A stretch of DNA of 64,000 nt from Schinkia azotoformans LMG 9581 (lineage in GTDB: Bacteria; Bacillota; Bacilli; Bacillales; Bacillaceae_J). Position numbers and translations under genes: made by a program. Positions 1 through 8,204 of the stretch are shown here, in pieces. Positions within the stretch are counted from its first letter, which is position 1, and every line of letters starts with the position of its first letter. The DNA is taken from NCBI RefSeq assembly GCF_000307855.1, contig NZ_AJLR01000147.1, positions 62,001 through 126,000 of the forward strand, given 5' to 3'. Below the pieces are notes generated by a model. That model saw only the letters and a list, made by a program, of their open reading frames with translations. It was not told where the DNA came from and made no database searches.

Positions 1-126
1 ACCGATCAATTTCCTTTAGTGGAAAAGGGAACAATAAACGAAAATAATAATCTCTATATTATTATTTTGCTATTAATGGTTATATTAGGTAGTGTTTACT
101 GGAAAAGAAAAAGGAGAAGAGCGTAA
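1..126 (+). CDS. nosD: NosD C-terminus (partial)
   Basis: Only the last 41 codons of this gene are inside the window. They encode a hydrophobic stretch (LYIIILLLMVILGSVYW) followed by a basic tail (KRKRRRA), so the protein ends in a membrane anchor. The stop codon TAA overlaps the ATG of the next gene by one base, which shows translational coupling. The next two genes are a NosY-type permease and a NosF-type ATPase, and NosD, a periplasmic/exported beta-helix protein of nitrous-oxide reductase maturation, is the usual gene before them. The identity rests on this context and the terminal anchor, because the beta-helix part lies outside the window. Confidence 0.6.
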   Translation, partial: TDQFPLVEKGTINENNNLYIIILLLMVILGSVYWKRKRRRA

Positions 127-923
127 TGAATTATATTTGGAAGGAATGGAAGGAGCAATCGAGGGGTAAAGGGATTTGGCTAGCACTTCTTATGGTCATT
201 CTTTTATCAATTTTTATTTTACTAGAGGCACGTACATTACCGTCTGAGCATGGTTTTACTGTTTTTCTTCTTTCTTTATATGAAATGAATATCTTTATTT
301 TACCGTTATTAAGTATTTTTATTGCATCCTTTTCGATCATACAAGAAAAAGAGTTAAAAACGTTAATGATCTTAACGACGAAAAAGGAATCGTTTTTAAG
401 CTTTTTATTTAAAAAGAGTATAGCTGTTCAATCTGTCATTTTAGGCGTTTTTATTGCTTGGTACTTTGTGTTTGCGGTAGTTATGAAATTTTTCTTCTAT
501 TTTAATGTTAGTCATTTTATGGCTTTTCTAATGTCAGTGATATTTTTAATTATCATTTTTAATCAGATTGGCTTATTCTTGGGCAGTATTTGCAATACTA
601 GAATGCAGTTGATCGGTGCTAATATTTTTACATGGTTTTTATTTGTGTACCTAGCAGATTTATTATTTTTATATCTTCTGCCATCCGTAACCTATGATAA
701 TGTACAACTATTTTCAGTCTTTTTCTTTTTAGATCCGATTCATGCCATTCCGTTCTATTTGGAAACATCATTAGGAGTATTTTCGACAGATCACATGTCT
801 CGCCTAATGGAAAAAATGGTTTGGGCGTCTCCTGTCATGTTTATTGTTATTGATGTCATTGTCTGGGTGGCTCTTTCTTTCGTATTCAGTATTTTATTAA
901 AAGGAAAGGGTGATAGAGTATGA
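126..923 (+). CDS. nosY: NosY-type ABC permease
   Basis: A 265-residue integral membrane protein with about six hydrophobic segments (near residues 16-34, 54-72, 100-125, 131-152, 163-186 and 240-258), the usual size for NosY. Together with NosF it forms the ABC exporter needed to mature the copper site (CuZ) of nitrous-oxide reductase, probably by moving a sulfur species. The start ATG overlaps the NosD stop and the end overlaps the NosF start by 4 bases, so the genes are one operon. The family call uses the membrane topology plus the nosD-Y-F order; permeases of this class are not very distinctive alone. Confidence 0.75.
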   Translation: MNYIWKEWKEQSRGKGIWLALLMVILLSIFILLEARTLPSEHGFTVFLLSLYEMNIFILPLLSIFIASFSIIQEKELKTLMILTTKKESFLSFLFKKSIAVQSVILGVFIAWYFVFAVVMKFFFYFNVSHFMAFLMSVIFLIIIFNQIGLFLGSICNTRMQLIGANIFTWFLFVYLADLLFLYLLPSVTYDNVQLFSVFFFLDPIHAIPFYLETSLGVFSTDHMSRLMEKMVWASPVMFIVIDVIVWVALSFVFSILLKGKGDRV

Positions 924-1591
924 TCGAAATCCGTGATGTATCACATTCCTATCAGAAAAAAAAGGTTTTAGATTCAGTTAGTCTCATTGTCGAAAAAAAT
1001 GAATTATGTGCATTAGTCGGCAGAAATGGTGCTGGGAAATCTACGCTGATTCATTTAATGCTGGATCTTTTGCCTTTAAAAACTGGGACGATTCAGTTGA
1101 ATGGAATTCCGGTACAAAAGCCGGGTTGGAAAAAGACCGTTTCCTATTTACCTGAGAAATTTCAGCTTTATCCGAATTTAACTGGTGAAGAAAATTTGCG
1201 TTTCTTTGCTTCTTTAGAAGATGGTACAGTTGATGAGGACAAATTAGAGGAAAAGCTAAAGCTTGTTAGGTTGTGGGAAGATCGGAAGGAGCAAGTTTCC
1301 GGCTATTCCAAGGGGATGCTGCAGCGTCTTGGACTTGGGATTATGCTTTATTTTGATACAGAGCTATTAATACTAGATGAACCGACAAGTGGTTTGGATC
1401 CAATCGGCCGCATTGAGATTTTATCAATCTTAAAATCATTAGAAAATAAAACGATCTTGCTTTCTTCACACCATATTGATGAAATCAACCAAATTTGCTC
1501 CCATGTAGCCTATTTAAAAGATGGGAAAATGGAAAAATACACGGTAGAAGAATTTGAAACCAAAATCTTAAATGAAGGAGTTCTTGCATGA
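920..1591 (+). CDS. nosF: NosF-type ABC ATPase
   Basis: A 223-residue ATP-binding subunit. The Walker A motif GRNGAGKST lies at about residues 34-42, the ABC signature SGYSKGMLQR at about 127-136, and Walker B LLILDE just after, followed by the D-loop TSGLDP. It powers the NosY permease in nitrous-oxide reductase maturation. It overlaps NosY by 4 bases and the downstream lipoprotein by 4 bases (ATGA). The signature has SGYSKGM in place of the classical LSGGQ, which is common in this exporter subfamily. Confidence 0.8.
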   Translation: MIEIRDVSHSYQKKKVLDSVSLIVEKNELCALVGRNGAGKSTLIHLMLDLLPLKTGTIQLNGIPVQKPGWKKTVSYLPEKFQLYPNLTGEENLRFFASLEDGTVDEDKLEEKLKLVRLWEDRKEQVSGYSKGMLQRLGLGIMLYFDTELLILDEPTSGLDPIGRIEILSILKSLENKTILLSSHHIDEINQICSHVAYLKDGKMEKYTVEEFETKILNEGVLA

Positions 1592-2520
1592 AAAAAATAG
1601 TAACGTTTTTAATGGGATTGTTTGTACTAGCGGGTTGTAGTGGCGGCGGAAATTATAATGTTGAGGTTGCCGAAGCACCGGTTTATAAACCAGATCACAC
1701 TCCAGCGGCCGTTTCGTTTAAAATTTCAGAGGGAGAAAAAGCAGCTGAAGGTTTAGAGGTTAAGGCCTTATTTGAAATGGAAAAGATGGACCATGGTTCA
1801 ATTGAAGTAACCCTACAAGATGAAGGGGAAGGTCTTTATGGTGGTGAAGTCGCGCTGCCTATGGGTGGAGACTGGCAGGCTTTATTAACGATAAAAAATG
1901 GAAATAAAACAGCGGAACAGCTTGTGAAATTTACGGTTGAAGAACCTGTTGCGACGGTGACAACATTACCGGAAGGTGTAGTTGCTACAGTAAACGGGGA
2001 AGAAATTAGTGATGAAGATATTAAATTTTATGAGGCTATTAATACGATTCAAATTGAAATGTATCGTGAAGCTGACAAAGCTAAATATCAAGGTAAAGAG
2101 TTAGAGGAAGCTATGAAGTACTGGGATGCCCAGGTCGCAGCGGCTAAAAACAAAAATACATTATTAACTCAAGTTATTCGTCTGCGAGCTATGGCCTTAT
2201 TAGCAGAAGAAAAGGGTCACAAAGCCTCTTCTGATGAAATTCAAGCAAAATTAAATGAAACGAAAAATTCATACAGAAATAGCGAAGTAGCCGGGAAGTT
2301 GATCAAAGAATATGGGGAAGAAAAGTTTTGGTCTATCCAAGAAAAACAACAGAAATCGATCGTGCTAGTGTCAAAGGTTCAGCAGGATGTAATGAATAAT
2401 GTGAAAGAAGCAAATCCTAAAGCGGAATCAAAAGAGATTAATATGTTAGCAGAAAAGAAATATGAAGAACTATTAGTTTCACAAGTTGGAACATTAGATA
2501 TTAAATTGAATAAATCATAA
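1588..2520 (+). CDS. Lipoprotein with FixH/YtkA-like and SurA-N-like parts
   Basis: A 310-residue exported lipoprotein with a signal peptide and lipobox LAGC (Cys17). Residues about 35-120 look like a FixH/YtkA-type beta-sandwich and contain a Met/His-bearing stretch, MEKMDHG. Residues about 130-290 look like the helical N-terminal chaperone domain of SurA/PrsA (start VVATVNGEEISDEDI), but no peptidyl-prolyl isomerase domain follows. It is translationally coupled to NosF through an ATGA overlap and has a good AAGGAG site at about 1574. A role in folding or copper loading of an exported N2O-reductase component is my inference. The domain calls are from pattern and are moderately sure. Confidence 0.6.
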   Translation: MKKIVTFLMGLFVLAGCSGGGNYNVEVAEAPVYKPDHTPAAVSFKISEGEKAAEGLEVKALFEMEKMDHGSIEVTLQDEGEGLYGGEVALPMGGDWQALLTIKNGNKTAEQLVKFTVEEPVATVTTLPEGVVATVNGEEISDEDIKFYEAINTIQIEMYREADKAKYQGKELEEAMKYWDAQVAAAKNKNTLLTQVIRLRAMALLAEEKGHKASSDEIQAKLNETKNSYRNSEVAGKLIKEYGEEKFWSIQEKQQKSIVLVSKVQQDVMNNVKEANPKAESKEINMLAEKKYEELLVSQVGTLDIKLNKS

Positions 2521-2558
2521 TCGGAAGCAGGTGATTCGACTTGCTTCCGATTTTTTTT
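2521..2558 (+). terminator. Rho-independent terminator of the nos operon
   Basis: A 9-bp perfect inverted repeat (TCGGAAGCA / TGCTTCCGA) is followed immediately by eight T residues. It starts one base after the stop of the lipoprotein gene. Confidence 0.9.
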
Positions 2559-2620
2559 GTGCCTGTCCCCACTTGCCAGTTGGTACAGTTTTATAAACGT
2601 TCATAATTAATAAAGAAAAT

Positions 2621-2636
2621 TGTGAGATTTATCACG
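2621..2636 (+). promoter_or_regulatory. Crp/Fnr-type box upstream of the MCP operon
   Basis: TGTGA-N6-TCACG is one base off the Bacillus Fnr/Crp palindrome TGTGA-N6-TCACA. A TAAAAT hexamer at 2658-2663 would place the transcription start near 2670 and the box centre at about -41.5, the class II activation position. This suggests anaerobic induction of the MCP-ATPase-STAS operon. Confidence 0.6.
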
Positions 2637-2702
2637 ATATAAATACTGTGTAAACAGTAAAATTACAGAGAATTAGCCTATTTGAAACGGGGGAATAGAC
2701 GA

Positions 2703-4805
2703 ATGCAGTATTTTTTTGCACCAGGGACTTGGCTCATTAATAAGTTTAAGTATTCAGGGAAATTTTTCATTCTAGGTGTAATTGTTCTTATTCCGTTAGT
2801 ATTACTTTCTTATTTTTTGTTTTCAGAAATAAATAATAGTATAGAGGCGGCAGAGGAAGCTGTCGATGGTGCAAAGTATAATAATGAATTAAAGACATTT
2901 TTACAATATATGCAGCAGCATCGTGGTACGGCGAATGGCTATTTAAATGGTGACCAATCCTTTAAAGAAAAACTAATTGAGATTCAAAAGAAAATAGATG
3001 ATACGATAACAACTATTGACAATATTGATCAAGAGGTTGGAAGTAGGCTTAAAACTACCAAGGCATGGACTGATATTAAGAATAAGTGGATCAGTGTCTC
3101 CAAAAATGTATATAATATGAAGGCGCCTGAAAGCTTTGCTCTTCATACCGAGATTACATATGAAACAATGGAATTAATAAAAGATGTCGCTGATTCTTCA
3201 AAGCTTAAAGTTGTACCTCAGTTAGATGCAAGCTATTTAATGGAGTCAGTTGTAAATGAATTACCGCTTTTAACTGAAAATATGGGCCAGGCACGTGGAA
3301 AAGGTGCAGGTGCTGCTGCAAAAGGGGTATTGACTGATGAAGAAAAACTACAGTTTTCTTCATTTATAAGTTCGATCCGTAGTAATTCAGATAACTTTAT
3401 AAGAGCATATAGTATTATCCTTAATGAAAATCCAGAGGTCGGAAATAAACTTAAGGAAAAGGTTGATTTCTCCCAGCAATCAATTTCAGAATTTCTTGAT
3501 ATCTTTGAAAATAGGATTATTAAGAAGGTCGATATTGAATCTGGACAGTTTTTTGATATCGGAACAAAGGCTATTGATGCAAGCTTCGCTTTATACGAAA
3601 TAGAAACAAATATGTTAAATCAGCTTCTATTGGATCAGGTTTCGCAGTTAGAAATGGAAAAGTTGACTCTGACAATAATCGTTTCTGTTCTATTTTTATT
3701 AGCAGCCTATTTATGTATTTCATTTTTTATGTCTGTTAAGGATGCCGTTACTAATTTAGTAAAAACAACAAGTGAAATGGCTAATGGGAATTTGACAGTT
3801 AGAACAAATATTAAATCCCAGGATGAATTACTTGTTATCGGTGAAGCCTTTAATGGGATGGCTGACTCTTTTTCAATGATGATAAAGAAGAGTCAAGCGG
3901 CGGTAGAACAATTGGCAAGTTCATCTGAACAGCTTTCAGCAAGTGCTGATGAGACTGAACAGACCGCCATGCAAATTGCCGACACAATTAACGGTGTTGC
4001 AGCTGGAGCGACCAAGCAATCTGATCATACCGGTGCCATTCTTGAGATGATTAAAAATATGAAAGCACAGGTTGATATTGGAAACGCCAAAGTGGAACAA
4101 TCATTCATTCAAGCCAAGGAATCTTCGCAATTTGCTAGTGTTGGTAATGCCGCGATTTCAGAAGCGATAAGCCACCTTGGCGATGTTACTCGAACTGTAC
4201 AATTTGCGACAGATTCGATTCAAAAGCTTGGAAAACGATCAAATGAAATTGGCGGCATCATTAGCGTCATTACTAATATTGCTGATCAAACTAATTTGTT
4301 GGCATTAAATGCGGCAATCGAAGCTGCAAGAGCCGGTGAGCAAGGAAAAGGCTTTGCCGTAGTTGCTGAAGAAGTAAGGAAATTAGCAGAACAATCTAGT
4401 ACGGCAGCCCGTCAAATCATAGAGTTAATTGAGTCCATCCAGTCTGAAACATCCGTAACAGTAAGAACGATGGAAAGTAATTTAACCGCTGTCCAAGGTC
4501 AAGTGAATATCATTCAAAAGGGCGGCGAATCTTTAAAAGAGATTGTTCGAAACGTTGAAAAAACGGAAATGAGTGTCCAGGAGCTTCAACAAGTTTTAGT
4601 GCAGCTTGAGGAAAATGCCGATGAGGTCCTAAAATCTGTTCAAGTAGTAGCAGCTGTAATCGAAGATACGGCCGCATCTGCGGAAGAAGTAGCTGCCTCT
4701 GCTGAAGAGCAATCTGCAACAGTGGAGGAAATGTCAGCTAGTTCCCTCGCATTGGCTAAATTAGCGGAGGAACTGCAGAGTGAAATTAATAGATTTACAG
4801 TGTAA
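2703..4805 (+). CDS. Methyl-accepting chemotaxis protein, nitrate/nitrite-sensor-like
   Basis: About 700 residues: a first membrane segment near residues 22-40, a long helical extracellular sensor domain (about 42-318), a second membrane segment (about 320-342), a HAMP domain and a full MCP signalling domain. The conserved hairpin tip ([18 protein letters not shown], about residue 528) is intact. The sensor domain contains [14 protein letters not shown], resembling the start of NIT (nitrate/nitrite-sensing) domains. The ATG at 2703 is preceded by a CGGGGGA site; a TTG 21 bases earlier overlaps that site and is less likely. It lacks a C-terminal CheR tether. The Fnr-type box upstream and the nos operon before it fit taxis to a nitrogen-oxide electron acceptor, but the ligand is inferred. 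Confidence 0.85.
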   Translation: MQYFFAPGTWLINKFKYSGKFFILGVIVLIPLVLLSYFLFSEINNSIEAAEEAVDGAKYNNELKTFLQYMQQHRGTANGYLNGDQSFKEKLIEIQKKIDDTITTIDNIDQEVGSRLKTTKAWTDIKNKWISVSKNVYNMKAPESFALHTEITYETMELIKDVADSSKLKVVPQLDASYLMESVVNELPLLTENMGQARGKGAGAAAKGVLTDEEKLQFSSFISSIRSNSDNFIRAYSIILNENPEVGNKLKEKVDFSQQSISEFLDIFENRIIKKVDIESGQFFDIGTKAIDASFALYEIETNMLNQLLLDQVSQLEMEKLTLTIIVSVLFLLAAYLCISFFMSVKDAVTNLVKTTSEMANGNLTVRTNIKSQDELLVIGEAFNGMADSFSMMIKKSQAAVEQLASSSEQLSASADETEQTAMQIADTINGVAAGATKQSDHTGAILEMIKNMKAQVDIGNAKVEQSFIQAKESSQFASVGNAAISEAISHLGDVTRTVQFATDSIQKLGKRSNEIGGIISVITNIADQTNLLALNAAIEAARAGEQGKGFAVVAEEVRKLAEQSSTAARQIIELIESIQSETSVTVRTMESNLTAVQGQVNIIQKGGESLKEIVRNVEKTEMSVQELQQVLVQLEENADEVLKSVQVVAAVIEDTAASAEEVAASAEEQSATVEEMSASSLALAKLAEELQSEINRFTV

Positions 4806-4817
4806 GGAGTGGGGCAA

Positions 4818-5246
4818 ATGTTGACAAAACAATTAATGGTTGAGGTAGATTGTCCATCCACCTCAACATCTTTACCAATATTACATCATTTAAGTAGGGA
4901 AGCATTACAAAATTTAGAAGAAGAGGATCAAATAAAAAAATGCTTTGCGATCAATGAAGGTTTAATTAATGCAATACAGTATTCAGATCGAACTAATGCT
5001 TCTATTTCATTTTCAATCATTAAAACAGAAGAGTATACAGATTTTATTATTAAAAACTATGGTGCACAGATTTCCGATATAGTATTAGAGAATCTCTCTA
5101 CCCAAACATTTGATGATGTATTATGGGAGGAAAGCGGCAGAGGTCTATTAATCATTAACGAAATTGCAGATGAATGGTCATTTAGTAGGGATGAGCAGGG
5201 CCGAAACATATTGAAAATAAGAATGCGGGATGAATTATATGATTGA
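4818..5246 (+). CDS. RsbW/SpoIIAB-like HATPase
   Basis: A 142-residue GHKL-type ATPase of the anti-sigma-factor kinase class. The N-box is AINEGLINAIQYS and a G2-like glycine motif GRGLLIINEIAD is present. The G1 box, normally carrying an Asp-x-Gly, reads IKNYGAQ, so the adenine-contacting Asp appears to be Asn. ATG 4818 has an AAGGAG site 9 bases upstream. It sits between an MCP gene and a STAS-domain gene and overlaps the latter. Kinase/antagonist pairs normally run partner switches, so this one may act on the receptor output. Whether it still binds ATP is open. Confidence 0.7.
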   Translation: MLTKQLMVEVDCPSTSTSLPILHHLSREALQNLEEEDQIKKCFAINEGLINAIQYSDRTNASISFSIIKTEEYTDFIIKNYGAQISDIVLENLSTQTFDDVLWEESGRGLLIINEIADEWSFSRDEQGRNILKIRMRDELYD

Positions 5247-5634
5247 AAATAATAGTGTTGAGATTCGGTCGGAAATCCTTCATGGGTTTCAAAGGATCAT
5301 GTTTTCAGGAGAGCTGGTATACGGTCAAACTGAAAAAATTCGCGAAGAAATATTTTCACTTCTAGTCGATTGTGACGGCTACATTTTGGATTTACAAAAT
5401 GTAAAGACGATAGACAGTACAGGATTTGGCATTTTAGTAAGCATTGCTAAAAAGCTAAAGAATCAAAATCGGAATCGAATGGTAGTTGTAATTAACAAAC
5501 CTTCGATCCTGCAACTATTTAAAATTACTAAACTCACATTAATATTTCCGGTCGTGGAAACAAAGGAAGAAGCCGTTGCACTGTTATCAAAGGATTTGGA
5601 TACACCGTCGGGACTATCCATCGATGATTATTAA
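5239..5634 (+). CDS. STAS-domain anti-sigma antagonist-like protein
   Basis: About 131 residues, a single STAS domain of the SpoIIAA/RsbV type. The phosphorylation loop IDSTGFGILVS keeps the serine that cognate kinases phosphorylate, so the switch could be functional even though the neighbouring ATPase looks altered. ATG 5239 overlaps the end of the ATPase gene by 8 bases and has GCGGGA upstream. It closes the MCP-ATPase-STAS operon; no clear T-run terminator follows, only a repeat element. Confidence 0.8.
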   Translation: MIENNSVEIRSEILHGFQRIMFSGELVYGQTEKIREEIFSLLVDCDGYILDLQNVKTIDSTGFGILVSIAKKLKNQNRNRMVVVINKPSILQLFKITKLTLIFPVVETKEEAVALLSKDLDTPSGLSIDDY

Positions 5635-5649
5635 AAGAAACTGAATAGA

Positions 5650-5709
5650 GGGGACAGGCACTGCTGGTGACGCAACTGGCGCACCTACTGGAGGGTGGTG
5701 TCTGTCCCC
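5650..5709. repeat. REP-like imperfect palindrome
   Basis: The 60-base element starts with GGGGACAGGCAC and ends with GTGTCTGTCCCC, which are inverted repeats with one mismatch, so it folds back on itself. A single arm, GTGCCTGTCCCC, occurs again at 2559-2570 directly after the nos terminator. There is no T-run, so it is not a simple terminator. It lies between convergent genes, a typical site for dispersed REP-type elements. Confidence 0.6.
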
Positions 5710-5717
5710 ATAGTCCG

Positions 5718-6185
5718 TTACGAAAACTTGATCTTATACTCGCAATCCTCATCACCGTTTACATTGCACTTCACTTCGCGAACATGAATTTCGCCCTCAT
5801 AAATCGAGGATAACGCACCTTCTAAAATAGCTCCTTCTAGGTCGCAAACCATATTTCCTTCGTGGACGGGAAGGCCTTCACAGAAGCAGTCCTCAATAGC
5901 AATATGAATTTCATTATCGTTTTGCGAAAGTATTCGCGGAATGCCTATTCTCAATTGTTCAAACAACTCCAAGACTTCTTCGATTGAGGAAACCTGCATG
6001 CTTTCGCCAATTTTTCGACCCACCGTCATTGTTGTATTTTTCCCTTTCATCGGTAAACCTTGATACATGCCGATTAATCTTACAGAGCGAAATAGCTCTA
6101 ACGGCACAGATTCTCCTAATATGTTTCGTTTAATTTTTTTCATATCTTCAAAGGTAAATAAATTCATCGTATTCATTTCGATCAT
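5718..6185 (-). CDS. V4R (4-vinyl reductase) domain protein
   Basis: A 155-residue protein whose C-terminal half matches the V4R small-molecule-binding domain. It has a cysteine-bearing segment, EDCFCEGLPVHEGNMVC, and the typical end CNVNGDEDCEYKI. Four or five cysteines are conserved-looking and could bind metal. V4R proteins act as ligand or metal sensors in tetrapyrrole, aromatic and hydrocarbon contexts; the specific ligand here is unknown. The ATG at 6185 has a GGAG site. A perfect Fur box lies 19-33 bases upstream, so iron control is likely. Confidence 0.7.
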   Translation of the reverse strand: MIEMNTMNLFTFEDMKKIKRNILGESVPLELFRSVRLIGMYQGLPMKGKNTTMTVGRKIGESMQVSSIEEVLELFEQLRIGIPRILSQNDNEIHIAIEDCFCEGLPVHEGNMVCDLEGAILEGALSSIYEGEIHVREVKCNVNGDEDCEYKIKFS

Positions 6186-6203
6186 TCAACTCCATTCTCT
6201 CAC

Positions 6204-6218
6204 TGATAATCATTATCA
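6204..6218. promoter_or_regulatory. Perfect 7-1-7 Fur box
   Basis: TGATAATCATTATCA is an exact match to the Bacillus Fur consensus TGATAAT-N-ATTATCA. It lies just upstream of the V4R start codon, at the expected transcription start if the -35 TTGATT (6248-6253, minus strand) and -10 TTTAAA (about 6225-6230) are used. PerR or Zur recognise related sequences, so Fur itself is inferred. Confidence 0.75.
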
Positions 6219-6239
6219 CAAAGCTTTAAAATAAAATCC

Positions 6240-6253
6240 TTGATTTAAATCAA
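6240..6253. promoter_or_regulatory. E. coli-type FNR palindrome
   Basis: TTGATTTAAATCAA matches TTGAT-N4-ATCAA exactly. It lies between the divergent V4R and GGDEF-EAL genes. A TATCAT hexamer at 6276-6281 would put the box at -41.5 for the rightward gene. The Crp/Fnr protein at 8205-8903 has the E-x-x-S-R recognition residues that read this sequence. Confidence 0.5.
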
Positions 6254-6319
6254 TTACTTCTATGAATTAGCGTAGTATCATAATCCATATAGCGGGATGG
6301 AACCGGAGGTGAGGGGTCT

Positions 6320-7933
6320 TTGCATCTTTATAAAGAAGCACTTCAACAATTACAGGATGGCGTACTGATCACAAATATGGACGGAACGATTCAATTTGCC
6401 AATTCAACTTTCCTTAAAAGGAGTGGCTATAGCGAGAGCGAAATTCTCAATCAAAAAGCCAATTGGTTGTTTAGCTATACCATTAATGCAACAAGGCAAT
6501 GGCAAGGAGAGATCGAGCTAAAACTAAAAAATAACGGCACAAAAACACAATGGGTCAATGTGAGTCCAATCAAAGATGAAAATGGAATCACGCAACATAC
6601 CGTTATTATGTTTTCAAACTATGAAAAAAGTGAGTTTGATCCATTAACGAAATTGCCTAATCGCTATTTATTACAAAAACAGCTGAAAAAGATTCTAGTC
6701 AATTCGCAAAAGAATGATAAGATCTTTGCTGTTTTATATATGGATCTTGATCGTTTCAAATTTGTAAATGATACATTAGGCCATTCTTATGGGGATTTAT
6801 TATTGCAACAGGCCTCTGAAAGACTGAAAAACAGCATCGGAGAGAAACATATCTTAGCTCGAATGGGTGGAGACGAATTTGTTTGTGTTTTGCAAAATTT
6901 GCAGAATGAAGCAGATGCTGAAAATGTCGCCAAAAGTATCGTTTCTGGTTTTTCTCAACCTTTTACATTACATGATATTGAGATTCATATATCGACAAGT
7001 ATTGGAATCAGTCTTTTTCCATACGATGGGGACGATGATGAAACTCTTCTTACAAACGCTGATTCAGCCATGTACAGGGCCAAGAAAAAGGGGAGAAATC
7101 AGTATGAAAAAGCAAATGTTGAGGTTAATGCCGGTTGCTTCGAGCGGCTTATTATTGAAAATAACCTCCGTAAAGCATTGGAGAAAAACGAATTATCGCT
7201 AAACTTCCAGCCGCAATTAGATATAAGAAAAGAAAAAGTGATCGGCTTTGAGGCCTTATTAAGATGGAATCATCCTGATCTGGGAAATATTCCACCTTCA
7301 GATTTTATTCCAATTGCTGAAGAAACAGGACTTATTCTTCCGATTGGAGACTGGGTTTTAAAAAATGCTTGTTTGAAATTAAAGGAATGGGAAAAAGCAG
7401 GGTTTTACTCACTGCGTATTGCCGTTAATTTGTCAGCCCAACAATTTTTGCAAAAAAATATGGTTGAAAAAATTAAAGCCATTATCAAAGAAACTTCCAT
7501 TGAACCGGAATGTCTGGAGCTGGAAATCACTGAAGGAGTTGTGATCCATGATATTGATTCAGCTATTTCAGTACTGCAGCAGTTGAAGGAGGTCGGCGTT
7601 CAAATTTCGATTGATGACTTTGGAACAGGCTATTCCTCTTTAAATTATTTAAAAGAATTACCGGTTAATACGCTGAAAATTGATCGCTCATTTATCTTCG
7701 ATATTGATACAAATCCAAGCAGCAAGGCGCTGACAGCAGCGATTACGACAATGGCCCATGATCTTAAACTTAATGTAGTGGCAGAAGGGGTCGAAACATA
7801 TAAACAATTATCCTATGTAAAAAAATCATCATGTGATGTGATTCAAGGCTACTATTTTAGTAGACCATTACCATCCGATCATGTTGTTAACTTTTTAATA
7901 AATACTAGACAGGCGGTGCAGAAAGATGCTTGA
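6320..7933 (+). CDS. PAS-GGDEF-EAL cyclic-di-GMP protein
   Basis: A 537-residue cytosolic protein with a PAS domain (about 1-110), a GGDEF diguanylate cyclase domain with intact GGDEF at residues 183-187, and an EAL phosphodiesterase domain (EALLRW at about 311, ELEITE, DDFGTGYSSL and AEGVET all present). Both catalytic signatures look complete. No RxxD inhibitory site is seen before GGDEF. The start is a TTG with the strong site GGAGGTGAGG a few bases before it. It overlaps the DUF2249 gene. The FNR-type palindrome upstream suggests that oxygen or nitrogen-oxide state tunes c-di-GMP here. Confidence 0.9.
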   Translation: MHLYKEALQQLQDGVLITNMDGTIQFANSTFLKRSGYSESEILNQKANWLFSYTINATRQWQGEIELKLKNNGTKTQWVNVSPIKDENGITQHTVIMFSNYEKSEFDPLTKLPNRYLLQKQLKKILVNSQKNDKIFAVLYMDLDRFKFVNDTLGHSYGDLLLQQASERLKNSIGEKHILARMGGDEFVCVLQNLQNEADAENVAKSIVSGFSQPFTLHDIEIHISTSIGISLFPYDGDDDETLLTNADSAMYRAKKKGRNQYEKANVEVNAGCFERLIIENNLRKALEKNELSLNFQPQLDIRKEKVIGFEALLRWNHPDLGNIPPSDFIPIAEETGLILPIGDWVLKNACLKLKEWEKAGFYSLRIAVNLSAQQFLQKNMVEKIKAIIKETSIEPECLELEITEGVVIHDIDSAISVLQQLKEVGVQISIDDFGTGYSSLNYLKELPVNTLKIDRSFIFDIDTNPSSKALTAAITTMAHDLKLNVVAEGVETYKQLSYVKKSSCDVIQGYYFSRPLPSDHVVNFLINTRQAVQKDA

Positions 7934-8183
7934 TGTTAAATTAGAAGGAAACAAAGCCATTATTGATGTACGTGAAAATATTAAAAGAGGGGAACATCCA
8001 CGCGGTGAAATATTGGACTACGTAAAACAGACCCCTGCAGGGACCATTTTCGAAATTCATTTACCACTTTATGCGCAACCGTTAATCAATGCATTAAGTG
8101 CTCTTGGTATGAATGCGATTATTAACGAATTAGGGCCAGAGCATTATCGAATTATGGCGGTAAAAATTAACGAAGAAGCATAA
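7926..8183 (+). CDS. DUF2249 domain protein
   Basis: An 85-residue protein resembling the small TusA-like DUF2249 fold (RENIKRGEHPRGEILDYVKQ near the start). Such proteins are frequent in denitrification and nitric-oxide gene neighbourhoods of Firmicutes and other bacteria; their function is not settled. It overlaps the preceding GGDEF-EAL gene by 8 bases, so the two are co-translated. The CPxP-type cysteine of TusA is absent. Confidence 0.65.
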   Translation: MLDVKLEGNKAIIDVRENIKRGEHPRGEILDYVKQTPAGTIFEIHLPLYAQPLINALSALGMNAIINELGPEHYRIMAVKINEEA

Positions 8184-8204
8184 TCTTAAGCATTGATGCA
8201 ATAA

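Noticed and set aside
5650-5709. Terminator for the STAS operon
   Set aside because: It is a fold-back repeat without a T-run on either strand, and one arm recurs elsewhere.
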